A stretch of DNA of 64,000 bases, taken from contig JAJHTX010000009.1 of NCBI GenBank assembly GCA_032164295.1, positions 62,001-126,000 of the forward strand, in the 5' to 3' direction. The notes beneath the pieces are model-generated. The model was not told the DNA's origin. It worked only from the letters and a program-made list of their open reading frames with translations, and did no database searches. Of the stretch, positions 37,168-50,264 are shown one piece after another (position 1 is the first letter of the stretch; each line of letters starts with the position of its first letter). The stretch is from Inonotus obliquus. Its lineage: Eukaryota; Basidiomycota; Agaricomycetes; Hymenochaetales; Hymenochaetaceae. Both the position numbers and the translations under genes were made by a program.

Positions 37168-39029
37168 ATGTATCGTTTTGCCTTCCTTCGTTCTGTTATC
37201 TTGGTTGCCTTTGCAGGCGTGGCGTATGGAGCGACCTATTTGCTCTCCGACGACATCGTTGGCAGGGCTTTCCTCACAGAGTTCAATCATCAAGCAATTT
37301 CAGACCCAACGCACGGTACGTTCACTTGCTTCCTCCCAACTTGTCTTCTTAAACTTACCCCTCTTCTCGCTGTGTTGAAGGTCGGGTGTAAGTAAGCTCT
37401 CAGCTTCCACATCGCAACACTATAACACACTTGCATTTTAGAAACTACGTCGACCAGGGCACCGCGTTAGCGCAAAACCTCACTTTCGTGACCGACAATA
37501 CTTTTGTCATACGTGGAGATCGTACCAACGTCCTAAATCCAAATGGTCCAGGACGTAACTCTGTACGCCTCATGTCGAAGAAACAATGGAGTACACACGT
37601 TGCAGTGTATGTTTCTCTAACTTTTTTTCGGGAGATATTCGCATTGTTGACCAATGATGTTGGTACAGATTTGATGTAGTCCACTTGCCACGTGGATGCG
37701 GGTAAGTAGATACACTACATACAATCCGAATCGATTGCTTGAAGGATTGGCGCTTACCGTCGAGTACTAGTACATGGCCCGCACTTTGGGAAGTCGGTGA
37801 TAACTGGCCTTACGGTGTAAGTCTTATTCTTTTTTTTCCTGAAAATTTCCGCGGTGTTTCTGTTTCTGAGATTGGACGAATTCGAATTAGGGTGAAGTCG
37901 ATATTATTGAAGGTGTTAATGATGTTAGTCCGAACCATGCTACGTTACATACTGGTCCTGGTACGTTTTTCTTTCGGGGCGTCTACGCGTCTACCCGATC
38001 TTATTTGATTTTTTCAAATAACCTAGGTTGCACGATGTCCCGCCAAGCTCAATCCGGGTAAGTCCAATTTCCAAAATACCCAAACAACCAATCCGTCCGT
38101 AGTTCGTCCGCACCACGTTACGTTTGACTAACTATTTTTTCTTGCATACCCAACACTGCACACTACACGCTCCACTGGCATCAGCACGACAGTTAGTACG
38201 GACTGTAACGCTTTTGTGAATAGTAATTCGGGATGCGGCGTTGCTGTGAACAAGCCTAACAGCTATGGACCGCCGTTTGATAGTAATGGTGGAGGTTGGT
38301 ATGCTGTTGAGAGGACAAAGTTAGTATCTTTCACCTACGTTGATCCATTCACATACATTCGAACTACTAGCGCAATAGGACTTACCCCTCCTTTTCAGCT
38401 CATTTATAAACGTGTATTTCTGGCCGCGTAACGACGCTTCTGTTCCGAACGATGTAAGGTTTGGGGGGTACTTCGTTAATACAGATGGTTGGGTACGTCA
38501 ATCTTTTTACAGTATTGTATGTGCTACTGCTAATGCTTTGTATATTTCGTATGCGTGGATCTACGGATTACCGATCTACGAATCTATGGGTCTATGATAG
38601 GGAACACCGGTAGCGAACTTCCCCAGTAACAGCTGCAATATCGGCTCTGCGTTTGGACCGAATAACATTATTATCAACTTGACATTTTGTACGTCTTTTC
38701 GTTTTTTCGTTCTTTGTGTTTTTATGTCATTCGTCTTTTCGTCCTTCATCTTTCTTGTCATTCAATTGATACTTGATCATTAACTTTGTTTTGATTAGGC
38801 GGAGACTGGGCTGGAAACGCTTATGGATCTTCTGGTTGTCCTTCAACTTGTGTCGGTGAGTTATCCAGCTCCACTTCACTTCCAACTTCCTGCTTCGATA
38901 ATCACTCAATACAAAAATACTCAATACTCACTCACCCAACTCGAATATTGCATAGATTTCGTCAATAACAACCCATCGGCATTCGTGAACGCTTATTGGC
39001 AATTCAATTCTTTGAGGGTGTACACATAG
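37168..39029 (+). CDS. GH16 endo-beta-1,3(4)-glucanase (laminarinase)
   Basis: A secreted glycoside hydrolase of about 320 aa, split by roughly nine introns. It starts at 37168 with the signal peptide MYRFAFLRSVILVAFAGVAYG. The core reads ALWEVGDNWPYGGEVDIIEG: the catalytic E-x-D-x-x-E is EVDIIE, the nucleophile Glu first and acid/base Glu last, split by an intron just before it. Other family markers are LLSDDIVGRAFL at the N-terminus, FINVYFWPRNDASVP, and NSCNIGSAFGPNNIIINLTFC. Paired Cys residues fit an extracellular protein. The C-terminus is AYWQFNSLRVYT with the stop at 39027-39029. It should cleave beta-1,3-glucans with possible 1,4 or 1,6 linkages, either fungal wall or plant glucan. 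No binding module is present. Confidence 0.92.
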
Positions 39030-39610
39030 AACTTAGAGCATAGGACCTGGGTGATAGGACTTTTGTAGCGTAGCGCCTTTTTCTTCTTCCCCTTCCCCTT
39101 CTCCTCCTTCTTCTCCTTCTTCTTCCAGCACCTTCCTTTCTCCTTCCTTTCTCCTCCTCCTCCTCCTCCTCTTACTTTTTTTGATTCTATAACCTATTTA
39201 GAGTCTCCCTCGAAGTTTGACTTATGAATTTCCAGTCTTTTTGGATGTATTTGGTTAAGTATATATCCTTCCCCCTTCCCTTCTCTCTCCTCCTCCTCCT
39301 CCTCCTCCTCCCTACCTCCCTACCTCTCCGTTTGGTATACGATTATCAGCCGTATGCTGTACAAATGGTCATGCGATGTAGAAATGGAAATGGAAATCAT
39401 ACCTGAACTTGAAACGTTCGGTTTCGGTCAATTCGTCAATTCGTCAACTGCTCAATTCGTCATCCGCCAATTCGTTCAGTTCGTCGACTCGGAGACTACA
39501 GTCTACAGTCTACAGTCTACAATAATTTCTTTCGAAAAACCTCATCCATTAAAAATTCAAGTTCAAGTTCAATCGACCATTCACCATGAATAAAACTCTA
39601 ACAGATCCAT
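39030..39610. repeat. Pyrimidine-rich and short tandem repeats
   Basis: This is low-complexity sequence: CT-rich blocks at about 39075-39180 and 39270-39325, including CTC trinucleotide runs; an ATTCGTCA-type imperfect repeat at about 39420-39490; and AGTCTAC three times head-to-tail at 39500-39520. No gene is present. It separates the convergent ends of the GH16 gene and the F-box remnant. Confidence 0.7.
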
Positions 39611-40335
39611 CTATTGCTCCAAGAGCAAAAGAGCAATACAATCGCCGTACCCGACAATTGTCTGATCTTCTGAACTTCGGCGTATTACTTCCTGGAGGGA
39701 CTCTCCAATTACACGGGGGTCGTTTCCACTAAGAAACGGATCCACATACGTTTGGGAGTAATTGTCTACTACAACAGCGATAGCAGCCTCGCTGGTTAGA
39801 CTCGCATCTACCGCGACGTTTTGTATGGTCGCTGCAAGACCACTCTCCAACCCTGATCGGAGAGCCATTTTCATTTTCGAGCACCTGAAGATCCCAACAA
39901 GCAATCACCGGCCAGATTCCCTCGGAGATCGTAACAGTCCACTCGTTATACTGCTTCAATACAAATCGAACATTCTGAAGCCCGTTAAGCGGTCCTCCTA
40001 CAAAAGAAAGCGTATGGTGTGGGGAACAATCTCTTGTGGACCATGCGTTTTCGAGAGCAAGCGCGCGTCGTGTTTGTTTTTCGAGTTCTACAGCGTCGAG
40101 GCAGTCCAAGTCCGAAGTCTTGTGAGGAAACGGGATTCTTCGGTTTATAACAAAGTGATTGCATGCATCCAACCAGACAGATCGATATCGCGTGAGGTTA
40201 GGTTGCTGATGCGCCTGGAAGTCTGCGAGAGTTAGAGATTAAGTATTTGAAGAGTGCGACACCATCTTACTTGGAGAATGAAAGAATATCTTTCACTTCC
40301 AAGTGGCGGAGGATACACAAGAGGATGTCCTCCCT
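39611..40335 (-). pseudogene. F-box gene, apparently broken
   Basis: On the minus strand an F-box signature is visible as LREDILLCILRHLEVKDILS, and after an intron LTRYRSVWLDACNHF. This is followed by a leucine/tryptophan-rich C-terminal region (ENENGSPIRVGEWS, then a different frame with AAIAVVVDNYSQTYVD). No donor/acceptor pair joins the F-box exon to the RSVW frame in the right phase. A second frame change occurs near 39850 with no usable intron. No start Met lies in frame before the F-box. These three problems together suggest a pseudogene or a frameshifted allele. Unrecognised splicing or sequencing error remains possible. Confidence 0.45.
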
Positions 40336-40499
40336 CAGATAAATGGGAAACTTATCCTCATAGGCACAAGCGCACAAGCACAAGGAAAGCAGAACTCGAC
40401 TACTGAATGGCGATCAATTTCCGCTTTTGTTCTCTGTATTTCGTGGGAAATTATCTGTCATGCGCATATATCTTCATACTGAGCAAATTTTATTTCAAT

Positions 40500-42539
40500 C
40501 TACTCTTGATTTACCATATCTTCCTCAGATCCCGGATCTGTGCTCCATAAGCCAAGGCTCGACGCCCTTCTATCCACGCCATTGATTCTGTAGGCAGGCA
40601 AAAGGTTTAATAAAGTATGGTCCACATATATTGGCAGGACTTGGAATGAGGAGAACAATATACCTGCATAAGTCTGAGGGACTACCATTCGTCGTAGTGG
40701 CTCACTATTGGCGTCCGTCTCACCCCAAGTAAACTTGAAGTCATTCGTATGCTGCTCTTTCCCCGTTTTCACGTCAATCACGTTTGCATTGACGAAGACA
40801 TTCTAAGGATAAGGTCAGAAATAGACGGATAAGGAAGACAATTTAATAATGGTAGGCATACCACAACAGCAGGGAATTCGTCCGTGCTCGTATGCGTAAC
40901 CTGTGAGGTGAGACGTAGGACGGAGCCTATAGAGACCGCGCACTGGAATCCGATTCCGTCTAGTGACAGAAATCGGAGGTGACGCTTCCTTGCAAAAACT
41001 GAGGCAGTTGTGAACCCGAGCTAGTAATCCGAAGGTTAGTGAGCATCCGTAGGAAAAGAGTGTGACTTGCTTCATAGGCAAGTCTCATCAGGTAGCCTGG
41101 AAGAAACCGCTTATGAGTGCTTCGTCCACAATGGTTTCAGGGAATATACCTCCAAAAACCTTCTGGTGTACGCTATTTGATCGTTCATCAGAGCTGGTGA
41201 CAGAAGTGCAGCTTAAAATACTGACTTGCGCTCTTGTGGGAACATCAGTAACGTCTTTTCCAGTTGCGTATCGCCCATCGGTACCTTTTCCACGTCATCC
41301 CGCTGTTGTAAGCTGCTCAAATAAACGTTGTGAAGGGCTAGCGCCTCTTCAGAAGATGGAGGAACGCGCAAGAGGGAGCGCTGGGAAAGGTACGTCTTCC
41401 GGCTCTTGTGAGCTACACTATGCGTATCAGCAGTGCTAGACGGTTCCGAGGTCGTACGTCAATACCTTCTCCTATATCAAGCAGAGCCTGCTCTTCTGGA
41501 CTGGTCGCTATAAGAGGATTAACAGGTCGCGCCTTGTGCGTCGTCGCATCCCTACACACCATTGAGAAACGACCTGATGCAATTCATCAGCAAGGCAAAA
41601 GTAGGACAACTGCCACATACCTAGCATTACCGTCTCTTCTTTACCACCATTCTCCAGCGCCTCCATCTTAACTGCGATTTCCATGGAGCTCCGACCAGTA
41701 TAGATGACTTGGCCGCTGAGACGAAGATCGCGCACGGGATATAGGTTGGCCAACATATCAAGCCTTCGTTCATTATCAAATTGAAGTTTATGAGCATCAT
41801 GATGTCTGATATAAAACCAACCTGTCCACGGCAGCCGTGACGATATAAAAACCACGCTCCTTGATCTTTCCTACGGTCTCCGCAGTGGGACCAAGCATGT
41901 GTTTATACGCGATGGAGCCGGCGAGCGAGTCGAGATGTTCCATGAGCTTGCCTGTTCGAATTCCTCCCCATGCATTAACGTATTGCTCGAGAAGCGGCCG
42001 ATCGGATGCGAAAGGCAGATCTATTTGAGAGTAGGAGTCATGCATGCGGCGAGGAGCAAGCTCCGCTGGACTATGAGGCGGCTGCATTTCACGAACGGGC
42101 ACCGATGCGTCGTGCATGGAATTCAGGAGTGTCTCTGTCCATGGACGGCCAGAGCGTACAGGAACTATCCTGTTTAGAAGTATTTGCGTGGTTAGTACGG
42201 GCTGCTATAATTGAGAGGCAGGCGTACGTGCGAGAAGCAGGATTTGAGCGGGAACCTATCTTAAGGAATCAGTACGCCGACGGGACTAGAGGAACAGCCC
42301 GACTCACGTATTTCGTTAAGAAGTTTATCTATAGTTGTCACATCATGGGTTTCAATTTGAGCGTCCTGGGCATTTGCACTGGGTCCAGAGTCTTGGGCTC
42401 CGAGTCCTTGAGAACGCAAGTGTGTGGTAGAGAATGGACGAAATAGTCTGGCTTGGCGAGTTCAGCAGCAAATTGACTGTAGAAAGCTCTTCCTACCTGG
42501 CACGGGCGCAAATGGCTGCTTCACCAATCTAGGGATCAT
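40500..42539 (-). CDS. Mitochondrial acyl-CoA thioesterase (ACOT9-like, double hotdog)
   Basis: The start is at 42539; the spliced N-terminus MIPRLVKQPFAPVPARLFRP is basic and Ser/Thr-rich, a good mitochondrial presequence. The first hotdog domain includes NAWGGIRTGKLMEHLDSLAG, then VDRLDMLANLYPVRDLRLSG and GRSSMEIAVKME. The second domain includes VFGG, GYLMRLAYEAS, RFLSLDGIGFQCAVSIGSVL and NANVIDVKTGKEQ with RRMVVPQTYA. These blocks are the ACOT9/10 pattern in order. About 480 aa; stop at 40502-40500. The enzyme hydrolyses acyl-CoA to free acid and CoA. Plus-strand open frames over this gene are antisense shadows. The promoter is shared with TSC2 upstream. Confidence 0.85.
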
Positions 42540-43024
42540 TTCAGTAGTGAATAGAAAGAACAGAAGCAAACATGCATTAGGCGTTAGATTGGAGAAGGGT
42601 GCTAAATATGGATGATCGACACTCGGAGAAATCTCGTGACTCATCCCCACACCCCGCCTTGAAGCTCAGCTTTCACCTTGGACCCGTCCTAGCACTTCCC
42701 CGCTGCGAGGCTCCTCCAAGACCACTTCTAGTAACTGAAACGTCGTGTTTATGTCACGGTGTGAAAAGGTCTAAACAAGTAGACATCACCATCTTTGGAG
42801 TATTTGTGATTCATGAACGAAGGAAACGTGCGAGGCAACGTACTTGCGGTGAGTTCACTCTCATGCCCGACACCGTCCTCGAGCTCATGAACCTACTCGC
42901 TTGGCTCTGGAAAAGATCACGGAAGCTTATGACAACGAACCAACAAGAAAATCATGGTCATGGTCATGGAACGACAAGACCCCGCCCTCGGGCGAATACT
43001 AGCTTCATTGCATGGCGCAGGAAC
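42540..43024. promoter_or_regulatory. Divergent promoter region (ACOT9-like / TSC2)
   Basis: This 485-bp gap lies between the two start codons. An open frame extends leftwards from TSC2 through it, so the TSC2 start could be further upstream. That part is low in family character and I treat it as leader or promoter. Confidence 0.4.
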
Positions 43025-46000
43025 ATGCCGGACGCGTCGACACCGTTGTCCCTTACATCGTCCCCTGCGGCACCAGTCCAGACTCTACCAATTGATACCC
43101 TCATCCAGTTCCTGACACCTCCTGCCGTACCTTCGCCTCAGCACGTTCGCTCGCTCGTCTCTGCTATTCGAACTCAATCACCAGCTCCTCCGCCCTCCGT
43201 GCTGATGCCGATTCTCTTGAGTGTCTGTTCGCCAGATGCGCCCCCATTACTTCAGTCAGCGGGATATGATGCCCTTACGGAGTATTGCCTGTGCGGCGCA
43301 CCTTTAGTGACCTCGGACAGAATCACCTATTTTGAGATTCTGCAATCTAGCATGGGTGCTCCTTGGGTCCAGGAGGTCTGGGAACCGCGGCTGAAGGCCT
43401 TGAGGGCACTCATAATCTCTGCTGAAGATATGGTTGGAATAGAGAAGAAGGTCTTGGCTGTGCTTTTTGACTGGTTGAGACGAGCATTTGAGGAATACTG
43501 CTCTAGTGACGTTACGCGGCAAGAGAAGGAGCGTTCTCTTGAAGCCCTGAGCGACGCGTTACTGGATTGGTTTTCTCGTTTTGAAACGGCTGGGCGTCTT
43601 TGCGAGGACGATGTTCTACGGCTCTTTGAGTTCTACCATTCTTTGGTCGAATTCGTCCTGCATCTACCTCCCGAAACCCAATCTAACTCCCCTCCGACCC
43701 CAACACCACAGACACCCCAGCGGGATAATACCGCGTATCGTCACAGAAGGCACCCATCCTCACTAGCAAGCATTCCATCACCCTTGTCCCCTCACATCAC
43801 TAATGCGCGACCATCTCAACTTTGTGGACCTCTTCAGTTTATTTCGAGTATTTATCTTAAGTTCCTTAAATCAAGATTGATGCGTCTCCCTTCTTCCTTC
43901 CTTCCTATTGTTTTGCCGATACTCTTTCGCATATTCTCCGCCGTCATGTCCCCGGTCCCGCCGCTATCCCCGCACAAAACAAAATGGAACCCGGTCGAGC
44001 AAGAAGCTTTCATGACTATATCTGCGATTCTCGCCGGGCCTTATGCTTCAACGTGCCGCATTTTGCTGAGGCAATTACTCTCTCCTGTACCCGGAGTGGA
44101 CCTTGATACCCAAGTTAGAACCTCCCTTGGTGCAGTGCGGTCCTTGAGACTTCAAATCCGTTACGCGCTGGAAGATAGGATGGCAGCGCGTGAAGTGCAG
44201 CGAGAAGCAGCTTTTTTCGCAACTCCCGCCGGTACATCTGCATCAGTCGAATCGTTGGACGAGGACATCGTTAGGCGCGCTCAGCGTGCCTGGAATAGGA
44301 AAGGAGTTGGCGTTTGGGACGCCCGAAAAATCTCATCTTTCTTAATCAGTGCCATCCGCGCCTGGATCGACGATTCCATTCCGATGGACAAGGAGCGTAT
44401 TTTTGAGGAGATCGCCTATTTATCGAAGGACGTTCTGGAAGAGATGGACGATCGATTGAAGAATGAACCAGAGGCTTCTGCTATCCGAAATAATAGTGAT
44501 TTAGATCGGATAGATGAATCAGTCGGCAGAAACTTCAACGATACTGATACGGGTTGTGCTGTGGGGTGCACACTTTATGAATTGATGGCATACGTGCAAA
44601 CCCTTCGGTAAGGCGGTTCTGTACTTTTTTAACAGCCATATTGACGAGAACCAAAGGAATGAGGATGGGGCGCCTATTACGCTCTCTCTTAACTACCCCG
44701 GTTCTGCTCCAAGTCCGTTTTTACGTGCGCTTGCGGAGGTTTTTGGTCAGAGACAGTCTCTTTCTTTTCTTGATCCACCGGTATCAATGATTCTCCTTCG
44801 CATCGTGGATCATTTGCATGACACCGACTCTGAACGAATACCGTTGTTGATGGTCAGACAACATCAGCTTAAACCAACGTCACCAGAATGGATTGGGAAT
44901 TGGGTCGAACTGCTGCGCAGCCCGAGTTTGTTCGTGAAAGGCCGTCCCAAAACCAGATCGGCGGTGACTTCTACCTTGAGCTCGGTGTTCTCTCTGGTTC
45001 GCGATATGCCGGGCTATCGCCGTCCGCTCATGGATAGCGTGTTCGACTTCTGGGCTGAAGTAGTGAAAGATCAAAACGAAGGAGCGGAAGGATCTGCTGT
45101 ATGGCGCTTACTAGGTGAGGAAGCTGTATTACGATCGACGGAGGACAATATCGAGGAGCTGTTTACTCCGACGGAAGAGCATGCACCAGAGCTATCTAGA
45201 ATCACGATTCACAAGATACTCGCTACTATGTCGGCCGTATCAACGTACTGCGATTGCGATGCAGAAGTAGGGCCCTACGGCAAGCCCGCCGCGGACATTC
45301 CACCCCTTTCACCCAACGTTCCTATGACGCCTTCTAACACCGTGGCGTCAAGCGCTGCTTCCCCTATACTTCCAAGGATGACCCCAGACGGTCAATTTTC
45401 GGTGAAAGACAAAGAATCAAGCAACAATATGCATCAACAGCTCCTTTCGCTATTGTCTTTTGGGAGCTCTAGGCACCAGACTCAGAATCAAGTATCTCAG
45501 GTATCCAGCGCCGAGGACACGCTACTCCCCGCAGGACCACTCTCTCGCTCTCCCTTACTTCGAGCTAGTCCAGATCCCATCGCTACTCAGACTGTCTGTC
45601 GGGGCCTTACTGCCGTCGCCGCCCTCATAGAAGTCTTTCAGAAGCTCGCATTCATTGATAGCGTCATGACTGATCGTCAGTCTAAGTTATCAATCTTCGT
45701 TTTCGGTCAACTTTTGCGCCTATTGAGGACGGCTCAATGCCCTCGGTCGCGCATTGCTGTGTTACAGACACTGACCCGTCTTCGTGCCGACCGCGATCAT
45801 CGTGTCTACCTTACACGGTCACCCGGAGAGGATGAGCAGCAGGTTGTTTCGCTTGCACGACTCATCACCAGAGTTCGCGAAGTGTCAGATTCAAGCACGC
45901 CGGCTGATGACGCACACGCAGACGAATCATCCTTGGAACGGGGTGGAGCGAAGCAAATATTTGAAAGGGACGGCAGAAGGAGATCACGCGGGCGCGGAAG

Positions 46001-48477
46001 CCGGAAAGCTTCGGGAACGACAAGCCGCAGTGGGTCCCGTGTTCCAACCCGACCAGCTCAGCAGGCCTCTTCCAACAGCATGAAACCTCGCGATCAACTT
46101 TGGTCGGAACCAGATATTGTCCCATTCTCGCTAGCGAATGCCAACAAACTGAGCCAGAAACTCATCACGTACGATCCTATCGGACCCAATGAGACAACTG
46201 TGCTTCCTGTATCGGATTATATGGACGAGCTGGTTGAAATAATCAAGGCCGATCGTGACTGGGAGGTTCTATCGTATGTCTTGGTACACTTGCCTACTCA
46301 GCTGGCAAACAAACACTTCTGGTGTGGACCCCGAGCACGCGAATCGGTTGCGAACTTGCTTACCGAGCTGTGCCAAAGCATCAAAGCTGGTACTCTCGGA
46401 AAATACATCTCTCAAGAGGAGTGGCCCTCGTTTTCGAAATCCCGTGCCGTTGGATTGGCATATCACACTCTGACGGTACTGATTAGCTATCATTCCATTT
46501 TCGACCCTGCGAGGCGTATGGAGCTTATTGATGTACTCCGCATGGGACTTAGTGGAGTAGGAGATACTGTCGTGGTATGTATGCATGCACTCAATCTTTG
46601 CGCTTACGAGATGGAGTCGACTATGGTCAAGGAACTTCAAAGCATTCTGGAGAAGCTCACACAGATTGTATCAAATCCGACAATCGCCGTACACATTCTG
46701 ACGTTCCTTGGTAATCTCAACTCACTGCCAACCATCTACTCCAACTTCACGGATGACAATTTCAAGCTCGTCTTTGCCGTTGCACTTCAATATCTTCAGC
46801 ATCATAATCGACTGGAAACATCTCGTGAGATGCCGTTCTCACTGTCGCAACACGTCCGCATCATGTCCTATTATGTTCTTTATCTATGGTTCTTGACATT
46901 GAAGCTGGAAGATCGTCCTCGGCATATTCCGTACATTGTTCGTCAACTGTTGCTCGCGAATAACGATGAGGGTCGAGATGGGGTTGACGCGCCAACAGAG
47001 GTTGCCTTTGATCTTCTTGCAAGGTATACGTATGCGAATGCAGATCCTAAGCCAGCTCCATCCCTGTTGGGTGACATCCTTTCCAAGCCTGTGGAGGGCT
47101 CGTCGGGTAGCGAAGGAATGCAGGAGAAGGCGTGGGTAGTGGGGTACTCCATTGTGACCGTACGACTCCTTGCGAAGGCAGGATGGCTCGAGGTTGTCAC
47201 TCGTAGACCCTCCGGAACCACCAAATTTCTGTGTAGGGCAGAAAATGTGCCACTAGTGGACCTTGGCGATGTTAATCCTGACATGTTTACGATTCCCGCG
47301 AGTCTTATGATGAGCAAAGACCCGGCGTTACTAAGAGAGATCCATGCTGCAAGTGCTGACGCAGATGAGCCTGATGCATCTGAAGAGTCTTCTCAGGTGA
47401 GTTGCAGTGTCATTGCTGAATGAAAGTGTTAATGACAAATTCCTCAAGCAATCGACCGGAGAAAGGGAACTTCCCAAAGAAATGTTCTCCTCCGCGGATG
47501 AGGGAGAAAATGCACCTCGTCCCGACCCTGTAACTGGTTATATATGGAACGGGTCTGCACCTTCTCAGAGGCGAAAAACAGTTGACTTGGACCCGTCTTA
47601 CTTTCCTCTGCAACTGTCACAGTACCCTGATACGACACGTCAATCTCGTACTAGAAGGATCATCCGCGAGACCAGTGCACTAGGCCCCACGATCCGAACC
47701 TTGGATCGTACACCCGTCATCGATACGCACAAAGTCGGCATTTTGTATGTCGCTCCGGGTCAGACGGACGAAAAAGAGATATTGAGGAACGTTAGGGGTT
47801 CTCCTGCTTACTCCAGATTTCTAGAAGGAATTGGTCGACTCATCAAGGTCAACGGCCAGCTCGACGTCTACACCGGCGGTCTTGACGCGAATGAAGACGG
47901 CGAGTTTGCATACGCGTGGTGGGACGACACGGCACAGATTTTATATCATACGGCAACTATGATGCCAAACCACGAGTTTGACGAGAATGCGAATCTCAAA
48001 AAGCGACACATAGGCAATGATCTTGTCCGGATCGTCTGGAACGACTCTGGACATCCCTACAGGTTCGACACTCTCAGGACGGAGTTTCAGTTCGTAAATA
48101 TTGTCATTGAGCCTCACTCTCAGGGCGCAATAGCTGCATTCTCGAACAATCTCCACGAGAACGAGTACTTCAAGCTTACCGTGCAACTTGCGGAAGGAAT
48201 GACGGAGTTTGCGCCTATTGGAGATTACAAAATCATCTCTGCGCGGATGTTATCAATCTTCGTACGCCAGCTCAGCATCGTAGCTGATTGGTACGCTTCC
48301 ATTTTCAAGGATACGAACAGGGACACGGAAAGGAATGAAATTGTTACGAATTGGCGTGCACGCCTGGAAATAATCAAAAAGTTCGCGAAGTCCGTACCGA
48401 GCGCTTCCGAGGATACCCCTTCTGAACAAGGTGTTATGGGTTTACAGTCGTTTCTCGATTTTACACCTGGTTATTAA
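43025..48477 (+). CDS. TSC2: TSC2 / tuberin homologue (Rheb GTPase-activating protein)
   Basis: Three exons join in phase: 43025-44565, 44636-47396 and 47449-48477, giving about 1,776 aa, the usual size for TSC2. The N-terminal two thirds are alpha-solenoid (tuberin-type helical repeats). The C-terminal Rap/Ran-GAP domain reads THKVGILYVAPGQTDEKEIL, then FLEGIGRLIKVN, and KKRHIGNDLVRIVWNDSG, which includes the catalytic Asn thumb helix, then FQFVNIVIEPHS. Regions near residues 920-1,000 are Ser/Arg-rich, so likely phosphorylation sites. With TSC1 it would hydrolyse Rheb-GTP and restrain TORC1. I chose the Met at 43025 because the upstream in-frame sequence lacks family character. Confidence 0.92.
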
Positions 48478-48942
48478 TTTTCATTTTCGACTCACAATCC
48501 TCTCCTTCTTTTTCGTATTCGTTTCGGGACAACCCTGTTTTTGAAAACTCAAAATTGTTCACACAGCTCGCTGTCAGATATTGCATTCTCATGTATCACT
48601 GTATCATCACACACTACCAGCTTATTTTGTAATGACGCACATCCCCAAACAGCAAAAATTTACGCTCTGTAATCTGTACGCCCCGTAGCGGCCGCCAAAA
48701 TACCATTATTCTGAACACTCGACTGCACCAGTACTACAGAAGATACATCCACATCCACTACCCGACTCTCACCCCGTGATCGGAAGAATATATTTCCGCC
48801 TTGCTTACAGGATCTGCTCATCTAATTGAACCAAGATGGGACGATTTGCCATCTGACTGTGTCCTTGCTCAAAAAATAGACGAAATGGCTCGAACTGTGA
48901 GTCCTTTCTATCCAACCAGTTCGCAGCTTGAGGTTGCGGGTC
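48478..48942. other. TSC2 3' flank and hydrolase promoter
   Basis: Both neighbours are on the plus strand. No gene is visible in this gap. Confidence 0.45.
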
Positions 48943-50264
48943 ATGTCTTCGTTCGAGATCGCGACGATCGATGACGCCGGAACCCAACTCGCGTTTCTCG
49001 ACTCTGGTCCGCCACAAAACGAAACGTACTCGACGTTAGTTATCGTTCATGGACATACCTACCATGCACGTAAGCACCATGTATCTGTTCATCTTTCCTG
49101 ATGTTCCTCATAATACGATCTCGTAACCAGAGAACTTCACCAAGCTCTTCCCGGTAGCACAGAAGCAGAACCTCCGCATCATTGCTCTTAATCGTAGAGA
49201 CTATACCGGATCTACACCTTTTTCTTCAGAGGAACTCTCAATCATCAATGGTCGCGACAATGAAGCTCATTCCTCATTCATGATAGCTAGAGGTCTTGAA
49301 ATTGCTCGTTTCCTCGTATGGGTGATAACAGAGAAGTCTATTCCTATAGCAGGTGGTGATGGGAAGGAAGGAGGTTTGGCACTTCTGGGTTGGTCATTGG
49401 GAAATTTAACAGCGATGGCGTTTTTGCGTCACCTGGAGTCGTATCCAAGTGAAGTAATTGAAACTATTCGACCTTACTTGAAGACATTCTATGTTTACGG
49501 TGAGGAATTTCATTAGAGTACATAATTCTTCTAACACACTCGACACTGCAGAATGCGGATCTGGCACGCTAGGCTACCCATCTCCTCCAGGGGGCCATCA
49601 CCCTCTCAACGACACATCAATCCAACCTCGGATGCGCGGAATCTACTTCGGAACCTGGGTATCGTCATACTACAAACACCCGTACTACTCTTCGAATCGA
49701 ACACCAGACGACCGGAACATATCTTCTCTTATAGTCCGCTCACCCGAACATACTCAGAGCTTTCGTCCGAGTACATTGGATACGATATCCCCAACCGATC
49801 TTATCAAATGCGTCGACCCTGTTCCGCCCGCTCGTTCCGAACAACCATTCATGAGTTCGATAAGCAAGGACGTTATCTACGATTTAACTATGGGTGGATT
49901 CCTTCTCGATTATAATCATGAAAAGGAACCCGAAACTCCCTCCGTCCAAGAGGACTCTACTTCCACGGATTCACAGAGCTCGCTCCTACCTGACATTCGG
50001 ATTCGCGTCGTATACGGAGATTCCTCAATCTGGAGTATCACTTGGTGCGTATGGGAACTTGAGAAAGACTTGGAAAAGTGGAAAAAGGAAGGTCGGAAGA
50101 TTCGTGATGTCAGCTTCCTTCCAGTAGCAGGAGCCAATCACTTCGTAAGTGATATTTCATGTCTTCTCATCCAAACCCTTAATATAGTTTTGGTTCTTAT
50201 CTAGCTTCACTGGGATGACCCGGATTTGTTCCTCAAGGTCGTCAGAGACGGACTTGCGCGTTAG
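48943..50264 (+). CDS. Alpha/beta-hydrolase
   Basis: About 380 aa in four or five exons. It starts at 48943 (MSSFEIATIDDAGTQLAFLD), followed by STLVIVHGHTYHAQNFTKLF, the oxyanion HG region, and LRIIALNRRDYTGSTPF. The nucleophile elbow is GLALLGWSLGN, with Ser as nucleophile in GxSxG. The lid region is long and Pro/Ser-rich. VVYGDSS and VAGANHFLHWDDPD near the C-terminus supply the late acid and the catalytic His (NHF). Stop at 50262-50264. Such hydrolases act on esters or epoxides; specificity cannot be read. No signal peptide is seen, so it is probably intracellular. Confidence 0.8.

Noticed and set aside
41062..42446. Plus-strand open frames of 90-146 codons
   Set aside because: They lie on the opposite strand of the ACOT9-like exons, whose minus-strand motifs are clear.
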